Made by a program: the position numbers and the translations under genes. A DNA stretch of 64,000 nt from RBG-16-57-11 sp964503145 (GTDB lineage Bacteria; Chloroflexota; Anaerolineae; Anaerolineales; UBA4823). The notes beneath the pieces were generated by a model, which was not told the DNA's origin, did not search any database, and saw only the letters and a program-made list of their open reading frames with translations. Location of the stretch: contig CAZCYV010000012.1 in NCBI GenBank assembly GCA_964503145.1, positions 1-64,000 of the forward strand. The letters run 5' to 3'. Of this stretch, positions 16,828 through 25,077 are shown one piece after another; the first letter of the stretch is position 1; each line of letters opens with the position of its first letter.

Positions 16828-18302
16828 TCCTTTGCAATCCTTTCTGTCACCAAGCGAGACGAGATCATCACCATGGGCATGCCAATGCCCGGATAGGTGC
16901 CCTGGCCGACGAAATACAGGCCCTGGATATCGCGGGCCTTGTTGTGCGGCCGGAAATAGGCCGATTGGAAGAAGCCATGCGCCAGCGAACCAAACGCCGT
17001 CCCCAGGGTGGCGTTGATGTCGTTGGCCCAATCGGTGGGGCGATACTGGCGCTCCCAGACGATATGGCGGCGCAGGTCGGGATCGATGATGCGCTCCAGC
17101 CGATCGAGCAGTTTCTGGCGCACCAGCGGCGCCGACTGGTCCCAGTCGATGCGCGCCTCCAGGTTGGGCATGGGCGCCAGCACATAGATCAGGCTGTGCC
17201 CGGGCGGCGCCAGGCTGGGGTCGGTGACGGTGGGGATGTTGAGGTGGAAGGACGGCTCTTCCGGCAGGGTCTTGGTCTTGAAGATGGCGTCCAGGTTGGC
17301 GCGGTAGTCTTCGGAAAAGTACAGCGCCTGATGGCGCAGGTGCGGGTAGGTCTTGTCCACCCCCAGGTACAGGATGAAACCGGAGCAAGCGTACTGCATG
17401 CGGTCCAGGCGCCAATCGGTATAGACCTTGCGCTCGGACGGGGGGATGAGCTTGCGATAGGTGTAGGGCAGGTCGGCGTTGGAGACCACCAGGTCGGCGC
17501 GCAACTGCTCGCCGGATTCCAGCCTGACGCCGGTCACCCGCCCCTGCTCGACGCAGATTTGGGCGACGGGGGCGCTCGTGCGGATGGTCACGCCCATCTC
17601 GCCCGCCAACTCGACCATATCCTCGATGATGCTGTAGATGCCGCCGCGGGGAAACCACATCCCCAGCGCCAGGTCGGCGTAAGTGATCAGGCTGTACATC
17701 GCCAGGGCGTCGAAGGGCGAAAGCCCCAGGAACATGGAATGGAAGGAGAAGGCCTTGGTGAGCTTGTCGTTGCCGTTGAAGAAGTCTGAGACCTGGCGGT
17801 ACAGGTTTTGGTGGGCGCTGGTCTGCAGCAGGCGCAGACCGGCGATGGGGTTGGCCAGGTCGGTCAGGCGGTCGAAGTTGCGGTCCACGAAATCCATACC
17901 CAGTTCGTACTTGCGGGCGCCGGCGCCGATGAAGCGGAACAGGCGCTCCGCCGCCCCCGGCTCGATCTTCTCGACCTCCTGCGCCAACTTCGCCATGTTG
18001 CTGTACAGGTCGATCCAGGTGTCGTCGTGGTAGTAGATGCGGTAATTGGGGTCGAGCTGCACCATCTCCAGGCGCTGGTCCATCTCCTGGCCGATGGCGC
18101 GGTACATTTCCTCGAAAGCCTGCTTCATCACCAGGATGGTCGGCCCCATGTCCACGCGGAAGCCCGCTTCCTGGATGACGTTGCTGCGCCCGCCCGGGCG
18201 GGCCTGTTTTTCCAGCACGGTCACCTCGAAGCCCAGGCGGCGCAACCGCAATGCAGTCGCCAGCCCGCCCATCCCTGCGCCAATTACAATTACATGCTGC
18301 AT
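16818..18302 (-). CDS. crtI: Phytoene desaturase
   Basis: 494 residues. The FAD fold is VIVIGAGMGGLATALRLRRL, followed by ARPGGRSNV and GPTILVM; the C-terminal signature is GLYFVGQGTYPGIGMPMV. It introduces double bonds into phytoene to give lycopene, with FAD bound. It is the first gene of the leftward operon; the leader carries an AAAGGG ribosome site 11 nt before the ATG and a good promoter further up. crtB overlaps its 3' end. Confidence 0.93.
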   Translation of the reverse strand: MQHVIVIGAGMGGLATALRLRRLGFEVTVLEKQARPGGRSNVIQEAGFRVDMGPTILVMKQAFEEMYRAIGQEMDQRLEMVQLDPNYRIYYHDDTWIDLYSNMAKLAQEVEKIEPGAAERLFRFIGAGARKYELGMDFVDRNFDRLTDLANPIAGLRLLQTSAHQNLYRQVSDFFNGNDKLTKAFSFHSMFLGLSPFDALAMYSLITYADLALGMWFPRGGIYSIIEDMVELAGEMGVTIRTSAPVAQICVEQGRVTGVRLESGEQLRADLVVSNADLPYTYRKLIPPSERKVYTDWRLDRMQYACSGFILYLGVDKTYPHLRHQALYFSEDYRANLDAIFKTKTLPEEPSFHLNIPTVTDPSLAPPGHSLIYVLAPMPNLEARIDWDQSAPLVRQKLLDRLERIIDPDLRRHIVWERQYRPTDWANDINATLGTAFGSLAHGFFQSAYFRPHNKARDIQGLYFVGQGTYPGIGMPMVMISSRLVTERIAKEWS

Positions 18303-18350
18303 ATTCTATTTTACCCTTTCAGCGACTAATGCCCAACGTAAAACAAATTA

Positions 18351-18380
18351 ATATTACCATGCTCATACAGTTTGTGTCAA
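18351..18380 (-). promoter_or_regulatory. Promoter of the carotenoid operon
   Basis: On the minus strand TTGACA (18375-18380) and TAATAT (18351-18356) are 18 nt apart, about 50 nt before the crtI start. The gap 18303-18584 is AT-rich and also serves the divergent protease gene. Light-responsive CarH/LitR control is common for carotenoid operons, but no regulator gene and no convincing operator is seen here. Confidence 0.75.
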
Positions 18381-18584
18381 GGTTATTTATACAATACATC
18401 GACATTACGGGATTCTCCTACCTCTCATTAATGTAAATTCAGGGCGTTATCCCGCTCCGGCCTGCCGAATCATGCTATACTCTTGGATCGGAAACCCGGG
18501 GCATCACACGCACCCCTGCAATACGGTTGTGCTTATTAATAAGGTTGTGACTGTAATGAGGCAGCGCCTGCAATGAGGTTATAA

Positions 18585-20366
18585 ATGAGGTTAGAAAAAA
18601 CACGCCAACGCATCTTGATCTTCGTCGGCTTGCTGGCTCTGGCCGGGCTGACGCTGTGGGCAATCCCGGCCGCCGCCCAGATCAATCCCAATGCGCCCAC
18701 CCCCGCCGCCCCTCAGGCCGTCCAGGCGGCCTCGACGATCTACCTGCCGCTGGTCTCGCGCATCACCTTCGTTGATCTGACCCTCGAAGGCGTCGAGGTC
18801 ACCCAGGCGGTGCAGAACCTGAACAACACGGTCTCGCTGGTGGCCGGCCGAAGCACGATGGCGCGGGTTTACGTCAAGACCAACACCGATACGCCAATCT
18901 CGAACGTGCGCGTCTCGCTGAGCGCCACGCGCAACGGCGCGCCCCTGGCCGGATCGCCGCTCACCGCGGGGCCGAAATCCGTCGCCAACACCTGGTCGCG
19001 CAGCGACTTGGACTCCAGCTTCAATTTCACCCTGCCCAGCGCCTGGTTATCGGGGCAGGTGGTGCTGGAGGTGATGGTCGATCCCAACAATCAGATCTTC
19101 GAGGGCGATAAGCTGAACAACCGCGGAACTCTGACGGCGAACTTCATCAACGTCCCGACGATGAATATCAAGGCCGTGCCGATCGAATATACCGACCCGC
19201 GCACCGGGCTGACCTTTCCGCCGCCCAACTCCAGCTTCCTCGGACCGGGTGTGGTGAAAATGTACCCGGTCAGCGCCGCTGCGGTGAGCGACCGCGCAGC
19301 GATTGGTTGGTCGCAAGACCTCTCCAGGCTGTCTGGTTGGAGCAATCTGCTCAGCCGGATCGCCACGCTTAAGAGTTCAGACAACGCCCCTGCCAGCCAG
19401 GTCTATTACGGCCTGGTGCCGCTGCTGGATCCCAGCGGCAACACCTGGTTCCGCGGCGGATACGCCGGCATCGGCTATGTCGGCCTGCGGGTTTCGGTCG
19501 GGTTGACGCATGCGCCCTCGCTGGGCATCGACGGCCCCGAAATCGCCAACCACGAGATCGGCCATAACCTGGGCCGCGAGCACGCCCCCTGCGGGGTGAG
19601 CGACCCGGATCCAGGCTACCCCTACCCGGACGGTTCGATCGGGCAGTTTGGGCTGACGCTCAGCCCGCTCGAACTCTATGAACCGTGGCTGTATGCCGAT
19701 ATCATGAGCTACTGCACCCCGACGTGGATTTCCGATTATACTTACCAGGCGCTGCTGGACAATCAGCGGCTCTACGGCGGGGCAGCCCAGGTGAGCCAGG
19801 CGCCGACGCCGAGCTTGCTGGTGCGCGCCAGTTTCCGCGAAGACGGCATGCTGCAGATGGAGCCGGTGTACGTGTTCGACGGCCTGCCCGACCCGCCGAC
19901 GGCAGACAGCGACTACGCCCTGGAACTCATCGACGATCAGGGGGCGCTGGTGGCCTCCTACCCGGTGCCGCTGCTGCACGCCGAGGAGAAAGATTTTCGC
20001 ATCCAGAGCATCCACGCCATGGCGCCGCTGCCGGAAAAGCCGTTCCACGCCCTGCGCATCACCGAAAAAGGCAAGACGCTGGCGGTGCAGCCCCTGGTTC
20101 CCCTGGCAGAGCGGCCGCAGGTCAACCCGACGCTGCAGATGGGCGAGGGCGGCGCAGTGTTGCGCTGGGGCGCAGCGGACACGCCCGCCATCCTGCGCTA
20201 CACCCAGGACGACGGCGCCACCTGGACGACGCTGACGGTGGATCACCTGGGAGGTCAGTACACCCTGGACGAGCAGGCCTTGCCGCCAGGGCCGCTGCGC
20301 TTCGAAATCATCCTGGCCAACCAACCAGGCGCACCTTTGACTTTGGAGTGGGAGCACACACGTTGA
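18585..20366 (+). CDS. Secreted metzincin metalloprotease with a CARDB-like domain
   Basis: 593 residues. A signal peptide (IFVGLLALAGLTLW, cut near AAAQ) is followed by a CARDB-like beta-sandwich (about 60-185, VDPNNQIFEGDKLNN). The catalytic core has HEIGHNLGREHAPC (His323, HExxHxxGxxH zinc site) and DIMSYC, the Met-turn, so it is a metzincin. The last 180 residues are beta-rich. It should degrade extracellular protein. The ATG at 18585 has a GAGG site 7 nt upstream. Its stop overlaps the next lipoprotein start, indicating an operon with the oligopeptidase downstream. Confidence 0.85.
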   Translation: MRLEKTRQRILIFVGLLALAGLTLWAIPAAAQINPNAPTPAAPQAVQAASTIYLPLVSRITFVDLTLEGVEVTQAVQNLNNTVSLVAGRSTMARVYVKTNTDTPISNVRVSLSATRNGAPLAGSPLTAGPKSVANTWSRSDLDSSFNFTLPSAWLSGQVVLEVMVDPNNQIFEGDKLNNRGTLTANFINVPTMNIKAVPIEYTDPRTGLTFPPPNSSFLGPGVVKMYPVSAAAVSDRAAIGWSQDLSRLSGWSNLLSRIATLKSSDNAPASQVYYGLVPLLDPSGNTWFRGGYAGIGYVGLRVSVGLTHAPSLGIDGPEIANHEIGHNLGREHAPCGVSDPDPGYPYPDGSIGQFGLTLSPLELYEPWLYADIMSYCTPTWISDYTYQALLDNQRLYGGAAQVSQAPTPSLLVRASFREDGMLQMEPVYVFDGLPDPPTADSDYALELIDDQGALVASYPVPLLHAEEKDFRIQSIHAMAPLPEKPFHALRITEKGKTLAVQPLVPLAERPQVNPTLQMGEGGAVLRWGAADTPAILRYTQDDGATWTTLTVDHLGGQYTLDEQALPPGPLRFEIILANQPGAPLTLEWEHTR

Positions 20367-20830
20367 TTTCGGTAATCAAGAAGCTGTTCTTCTTCACCGC
20401 CGCCCTGGCGATCCTGGGCGGCGCGCTTTCCGCCTGCATCCAGGAGCCCAAACGCCTGACCCAGGAGCGGGTTCTGGATATCGTCTGGGAGGACCTGCGC
20501 CCCCTGACCTCCACGCAGAACCGGAGCAACTGGGAGAGCACGCAAATCAGCCTGGTCAGCGGGCGTGAAGTGGTGGGCGAGTTTTCCGCCCTGCCCTACC
20601 AGCAATGCCCCGGGCCGGCGCTGCCCGAGAACCAGCCTATTCGCGCCGCCTCACGCTACTGGCTGGTGAAGGTGGCGCCCAAAGATCTCAGCCAGATCAC
20701 CACCGCCAGCGCGCCAACAATGGATGAAAACTTTGTCCCCGAACCGCTGATCCAGCAGGCCTATTACCTGGTGGACGCCATCAACGGCGAGATCGTCGCC
20801 CGCCGCTTATTCTGCAACAGGATCAAATAA
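20363..20830 (+). CDS. Small lipoprotein of unknown function
   Basis: 155 residues from a TTG at 20363, whose last two bases belong to the stop of the protease gene (TTGA). GTGGGAG lies 8 nt upstream, which supports this start. The signal peptide ends in a lipobox (GGALSAC). The mature part has no motif I recognise; a Cys in PYQQCPGP and another in RRLFCNR could pair. Position between two proteases suggests a surface helper protein; this is inferred from operon structure only. Confidence 0.75.
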   Translation: MISVIKKLFFFTAALAILGGALSACIQEPKRLTQERVLDIVWEDLRPLTSTQNRSNWESTQISLVSGREVVGEFSALPYQQCPGPALPENQPIRAASRYWLVKVAPKDLSQITTASAPTMDENFVPEPLIQQAYYLVDAINGEIVARRLFCNRIK

Positions 20831-20832
20831 CC

Positions 20833-22638
20833 ATGAATCAACCCTCCATCCTTCTGCGCAAAGACGCGCCCCTGGCCGAAACCTGGAGCGCGGAGAGCGT
20901 CTTCCCCTCCCGCCAGGCCTGGGAGGACGAACTGAAAGCCATCCAGGCGGAGCTGCCCGGCCTGCAGGCCTATCAGGGGCGGCTAAGCCAAGGGCCATCT
21001 GTGGTGGCCGAGGCTTTGGAAAGCTACCAGGAGATCCTGCGGCGGCTGGCGAAAACGTTGATGTTCGCCACTATCTCGCACGAAGTGGACAAGACCGACC
21101 CGCTGGCCGCGGCCATGCCCGGCAAGGCGCAGGCGCTCTACGGCCAGACGATGGCTGCCGCGGCATTCATCGAGCCGGAGCTGATCGCCATCGGCCAGGA
21201 GACCTTGCAAAGCTGGCTGGAGCAGGAGCCGCACCTGTTAATCTATGCGCATTACTTCGACAACCTGTTCCGCAAGCAGGCGCACGTCCGCTCGCCCGAA
21301 GTCGAAGAACTGCTGGGCATGCTGGCCGAGCCGTTCGCCAACATCGAAACCACCTACGGCCTGCTGGTGGACGCCGATTTCAGCTTCAAGCCCGCCCAGA
21401 CGCAGGACGGCCAGGAAGCCGCCTTCACCCAGAGCAGCTTCATGAAGATCATGTCCTCCCGCGATCGCCGCCTGCGCCAGACCACCTGGGAGAACTACCT
21501 GGACGAATACCTGGCGCACAAGCACAGCCTGACCAGCAACCTGGTCACTTCGCTCAAGGCCAATGTTTTTCAGGCGCGCGCTCGCCGACACGCCAGCACG
21601 CTGGAGGCCTCGCTGTTCGAGAACAACATCCCGGTGCAGGTGTTCCACAACCTGATCGAGACCTTCACCCGCAACCTGCCCACCTGGCGGCGCTATTTCG
21701 CCATCCGCCGCAAGGCGCTGGGCGTGGATCGGCTGGAGCCTTATGACATGTGGGCGCCGCTGACCGAGAACCGGCCCAAGGTGAGCTTCGACCAGGCGGT
21801 GGAGTGGATCTGCGCCGGGCTGGCGCAGCTGGGGACGGAATACGTCGAGACCGTGCGCCGGGGCTGCCTGGAGCAGCGCTGGGTAGATCGCGCCCCCAAC
21901 CAGGGCAAGATGGCCGGGGCCTTCTCATACGGCTCGCCCGGCACTCACCCCTTCATCGTGATGAGCTACACGGACGAAATCTTCAGCCTGAGCACCCTGG
22001 CGCACGAACTGGGGCATTCGATGCACTCCTACCTGACCTGGAAGCACCAGCCGATAATCTACAGCCACTATTCGCTATTCGTCGCCGAGGTGGCCTCCAA
22101 CTTCCACCAGGCGATGACGCGGGCCTACCTGTTGGAGCACAACCAAGAGCGGGATTTCCAGATCGGGGTGATCGAAGAGGCGATGGCCAACTTCTATCGC
22201 TACTTCCTGATCATGCCCACCCTGGCGCGCTTCGAGCTGGAGATCCACAAGCGCATCGAAGACGGGCGGGGGCTGAACGCCGACGACATGATCAACCTGA
22301 TGGCCGACCTGTTCGCTGAGGCTTTCGGTGACGAGGTGCATGTGGACCGGCCGCGGGTGGGGATGCTGTGGGCCACCTTCTCGCACCTGTACGCCGATTA
22401 TTACGTGTACCAGTACGCCACGGGCATCTCTGGGGCGCACGCCCTGTCGCGACGCATCTTATCGGGAACCCCCGGCGCGGCGCAGGATTACCTGCGCTTC
22501 CTCTCCGCCGGCGGCTCGCTCTATCCGCTGGAGGCGCTCAAGCTGGCGGGCGTCGATCTGACCACGCCTCAGCCGGTGGAGGAGACCTTCGAGGTGCTGG
22601 CGGGGCTGGTGGAACGATTGGAACTGCTGCTAGGATAA
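20833..22638 (+). CDS. pepF: M3 family oligoendopeptidase (PepF type)
   Basis: 601 residues, normal length for the family. The zinc site is HELGHSMHSY (His391, Glu392, His395), with the downstream Glu ligand in LFVAEVASNFHQ. It cleaves short peptides in the cytoplasm; no signal peptide is present. The start is 2 bp after the lipoprotein stop, so a three-gene peptide-degrading operon is likely. The last 70 bp overlap, antisense, the 3' end of the YjjX-like gene. Confidence 0.93.
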   Translation: MNQPSILLRKDAPLAETWSAESVFPSRQAWEDELKAIQAELPGLQAYQGRLSQGPSVVAEALESYQEILRRLAKTLMFATISHEVDKTDPLAAAMPGKAQALYGQTMAAAAFIEPELIAIGQETLQSWLEQEPHLLIYAHYFDNLFRKQAHVRSPEVEELLGMLAEPFANIETTYGLLVDADFSFKPAQTQDGQEAAFTQSSFMKIMSSRDRRLRQTTWENYLDEYLAHKHSLTSNLVTSLKANVFQARARRHASTLEASLFENNIPVQVFHNLIETFTRNLPTWRRYFAIRRKALGVDRLEPYDMWAPLTENRPKVSFDQAVEWICAGLAQLGTEYVETVRRGCLEQRWVDRAPNQGKMAGAFSYGSPGTHPFIVMSYTDEIFSLSTLAHELGHSMHSYLTWKHQPIIYSHYSLFVAEVASNFHQAMTRAYLLEHNQERDFQIGVIEEAMANFYRYFLIMPTLARFELEIHKRIEDGRGLNADDMINLMADLFAEAFGDEVHVDRPRVGMLWATFSHLYADYYVYQYATGISGAHALSRRILSGTPGAAQDYLRFLSAGGSLYPLEALKLAGVDLTTPQPVEETFEVLAGLVERLELLLG

Positions 22639-23168
22639 AGCTCCGGGTTCTTGAAGGGGATCAGGGCGAAGATCACCGCCGGTTCGTAGAGCCGGGCGCG
22701 GTCGATCACATCGCCGGTGAGCAGGCCCACGGCGCCGTTCTCCTGCTTGGAGTTACTGCGGCCGAAGACCAGGTCGTCGGCCTCGCCCAGCTCCATGCCC
22801 TGGCGCACCAGATCGGCCACCGCCGGGGGCAGGTAGAAGCGCCCGGTGCAACCTTTGCCCAACCGCTCCCTCGACTGCACCACAATCCAGGCGAAGGCGC
22901 ACATTTCAGCGGGGGAAATCTGCTCGTCCACCTCGATGCCGCCCTCCACGCCCACCCAGTAATCCGCCTGCGGGTGCGCCTGGGCGGCGTTGCGGGCGCG
23001 GTTGAGCGCGCCCTGCAGCGTCTCGACGCTGGAACGCGGCTGGGCGCGCACCTCCGAAGGTGCCGAAACGGCCACGATCTCGAATTCCTGCCCCGGGAAC
23101 ATGCGGGCGAAGCCCTGCTGCACCGCCTGGATTTTGACCGGGTTGGTGGAAGCGACGACGATCTTCAC
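22569..23168 (-). CDS. yjjX: Inosine/xanthosine triphosphatase (YjjX/DUF84 type)
   Basis: 199 residues. VVASTNPVKIQAVQQGF, WVGVEGGIE, FGRSNSKQENGAVGLLTG and RARLYEPAVIFALIPF match the DUF84 house-cleaning NTPase family, which hydrolyses non-canonical purine NTPs. A serine-rich tail of about 22 residues after FKNPELYP is encoded opposite the end of pepF and looks like an accidental extension. Its start overlaps the SDR stop (ATGA), so it is cotranscribed with the SDR. Confidence 0.88.
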   Translation of the reverse strand: MKIVVASTNPVKIQAVQQGFARMFPGQEFEIVAVSAPSEVRAQPRSSVETLQGALNRARNAAQAHPQADYWVGVEGGIEVDEQISPAEMCAFAWIVVQSRERLGKGCTGRFYLPPAVADLVRQGMELGEADDLVFGRSNSKQENGAVGLLTGDVIDRARLYEPAVIFALIPFKNPELYPSSSSNRSTSPASTSKVSSTG

Positions 23169-23956
23169 AAGGTCCCTTTGTACATACCGCCATCTACTGT
23201 CAGCATCACGCCGGTGATGTAGGAGGCGGCAGGCGAGAGCAGGAACACGGCGGCGTTGGCGAACTCCTCCGGCCGCCCCATGCGCCCCAGGGGGCTGTCT
23301 TTAGCCTGGCGGGCGATCTCCTCCTCCACCGTGGAACCGCTGGCTTTGGCGCGAGCGCTCATCAGCTCATACACGCGCTCGGTCTCCGTCCAGGCGGGCA
23401 GGATGGAGTTGAAGCGGATGCCCTCCGGCCCCAGCTCCAGCGCCAGGCTTTTGGTCAGGCCCACCGTCGCCAGGCGCACGCTGTTGGACAGGATCAGGTT
23501 GGCGATGGGCTGTTTCACCGAGTACGAGGTGATGGTCAGCACGCTGGCGGCTTTGGACTGGCGCAGGTGCGGCAGGGCGGCGCGGATCAGGCGCACATGG
23601 CTCATCAACGACAGATCGATGGCCCTCTGCCAGGCGGCGTCGTCGAAGGTTTCGAACCTGCCCGGGGGCGGGCCGCCGGCGTTGGTCACCAGCAGGTCTA
23701 GCCCGCCGAAGGCGGCGACGGTCTGCGCCACGAGTTGCTCTGGAACGGCGGGATCGGTCACGTCGCCGGGGGCGGCGATCACCTGCGCGCCGGTCTCGGC
23801 GGCCATTTTTTGCGCCGCGGCGGCCAGGGTTTGGGGGTCACGGCTGTTCAGCGCCACCGCGGCGCCCTCGCGCGCCAGGCCCAACGCGACGGCGTAACCC
23901 AGCCCGCGGCTGGAGCCGGCCACCAGGGCGCGCAGACCTTTGAGCTTGAGATCCAT
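23165..23956 (-). CDS. Short-chain dehydrogenase/reductase with altered catalytic residues
   Basis: 263 residues from the ATG at 23956, which has GGAGGT 5 nt upstream. The Rossmann motif is SSRGLGYAVA and the structural motif TNAGG is present. The catalytic Ser is in TITS, but where Tyr-X3-Lys is expected the chain reads LSNSVRLATVGL, so both Tyr and Lys seem replaced. I recall an SDR subgroup with this SN..R pattern. C-terminal GRMGRPEEFANAAVFLLS is normal FabG-like sequence. Substrate unknown. Confidence 0.88.
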   Translation of the reverse strand: MDLKLKGLRALVAGSSRGLGYAVALGLAREGAAVALNSRDPQTLAAAAQKMAAETGAQVIAAPGDVTDPAVPEQLVAQTVAAFGGLDLLVTNAGGPPPGRFETFDDAAWQRAIDLSLMSHVRLIRAALPHLRQSKAASVLTITSYSVKQPIANLILSNSVRLATVGLTKSLALELGPEGIRFNSILPAWTETERVYELMSARAKASGSTVEEEIARQAKDSPLGRMGRPEEFANAAVFLLSPAASYITGVMLTVDGGMYKGTL

Positions 23957-24014
23957 GTTTACCTCCGAATGGATGATGATGTGCGTAGCTGTCGTACAAT
24001 CCGCAGATTCATCA

Positions 24015-24065
24015 CCAGGAGCGCCGGGCGCGCAGAACATCGCTCTACGCTCCCCGCGCTCCTGG
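24015..24065 (-). terminator. Inverted repeat after the ArsA-type operon
   Basis: CCAGGAGCGC (24015-24024) and GCGCTCCTGG (24056-24065) are perfect 10-bp arms around a 31-nt loop, 24 bp after the last ArsA-type gene. There is no T-tract, so termination is a guess; it could also be a regulatory hairpin of the SDR leader. Confidence 0.4.
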
Positions 24066-24088
24066 CGAGCCAAGACGCCGCTCGAGGC

Positions 24089-25069
24089 TTACCCGAACAG
24101 GCTGGCGGCCATACGCTGGAGCATGGGCACGCCGCGCACCTCGGTCTCATACAGCGGCACAATCGAGCGCACCATGCCGTCGAACTTCTCCCAGATGTCT
24201 TCCATGTAACGTTCCTGCATCGCCACGCGGTTGAGCACGAACTCCGGCGAATCGGGCTTCACCTGGCTGCGATCGATGAGCATGTTCACCACCACGCCGC
24301 CCACCGGGATGCCAAATTCGTGGAACCAGCCGATGAAGCGGGTGATCACGGCGATGGGCAGCGCCTCGGGCAGAGTGACGAAGAAAAAGGCCGTCTTTTC
24401 GTCGCTGGTGAGCAGCTCGCGGGCGTGTCCCATGCGGTCACGGAAGCTCACCAGGTAGTCCATCAGCGGATCGGCCTCTTTCTTCTTGGTGAAGGAAAGC
24501 ATCTCACGCAGGCTGCGGGCTTCCTCGCGGCTTTTGAGCATCTTGTTGACCCACAGCGAATACACTTTCGACATGCCCAGCAGGCGACGGGCGTTGGCCG
24601 TCGGAGCAGTGTCGAACACGTACATATCGTATTCGTTCTTGAACATCAGATCGACCATGTTCTCGAACATGGCGGATTCTTCGAACGCCGGGTTCATCGT
24701 CGCCGATTCAACGAAATCCTCCGCCTTAGTGGAGATATCGGCGAACTTCAAGAACCACTGAATCTTCTCGCGGATTTCCTGCTTGGAGCGCTCGATGGTG
24801 TCTTTGGTGTCGATCTCGTAGGCCCACAGGTTGGGAACGCCCTGCACCGGCGTGTGTTTGCCAAACACATCCTGGCCGAGCAGGCCGCTCAGGCTGTGCA
24901 CCGGGTTGGTGGAGGCCAGCATCACCCGCCTGCCCTGGCTGGCGGCCCACATCGCCGTGGCCCCAGCCATCACGGTCTTGCCAACCCCGCCTTTGCCCCC
25001 GAAGAAGACATAGTGCAGGTCGGGGTGCGCCTTGAGATACGCTTGCATGGAGGTCTCGATCTGTCCCAT
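24089..25069 (-). CDS. ArsA/Get3-family ATPase 1, cysteine-free
   Basis: 326 residues, a single ArsA/Get3 half. P-loop GGKGGVGKT at 24-32 (deviant Walker A), switch I STNPVHSLSGLLG, switch II region DTAPTANARRLL. Compared with the family DTAPTGHTLR, Gly-His is replaced by Ala-Asn. The protein has no Cys, so it lacks both the arsenite-binding Cys of ArsA and the zinc CxxC of Get3. It is the last gene of a four-gene operon, 8 bp after ATPase 2. A role in membrane-protein targeting or as a partner of the small proteins is inferred; an arsenite pump is unlikely. Confidence 0.88.
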   Translation of the reverse strand: MGQIETSMQAYLKAHPDLHYVFFGGKGGVGKTVMAGATAMWAASQGRRVMLASTNPVHSLSGLLGQDVFGKHTPVQGVPNLWAYEIDTKDTIERSKQEIREKIQWFLKFADISTKAEDFVESATMNPAFEESAMFENMVDLMFKNEYDMYVFDTAPTANARRLLGMSKVYSLWVNKMLKSREEARSLREMLSFTKKKEADPLMDYLVSFRDRMGHARELLTSDEKTAFFFVTLPEALPIAVITRFIGWFHEFGIPVGGVVVNMLIDRSQVKPDSPEFVLNRVAMQERYMEDIWEKFDGMVRSIVPLYETEVRGVPMLQRMAASLFG

Positions 25070-25077
25070 GGCTCCTC

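Noticed and set aside
18361..18425. A CarH/LitR light-response operator upstream of crtI
   Set aside because: The region is AT-rich with partial TGTA-type repeats, but no convincing palindrome was found and no regulator gene is present.
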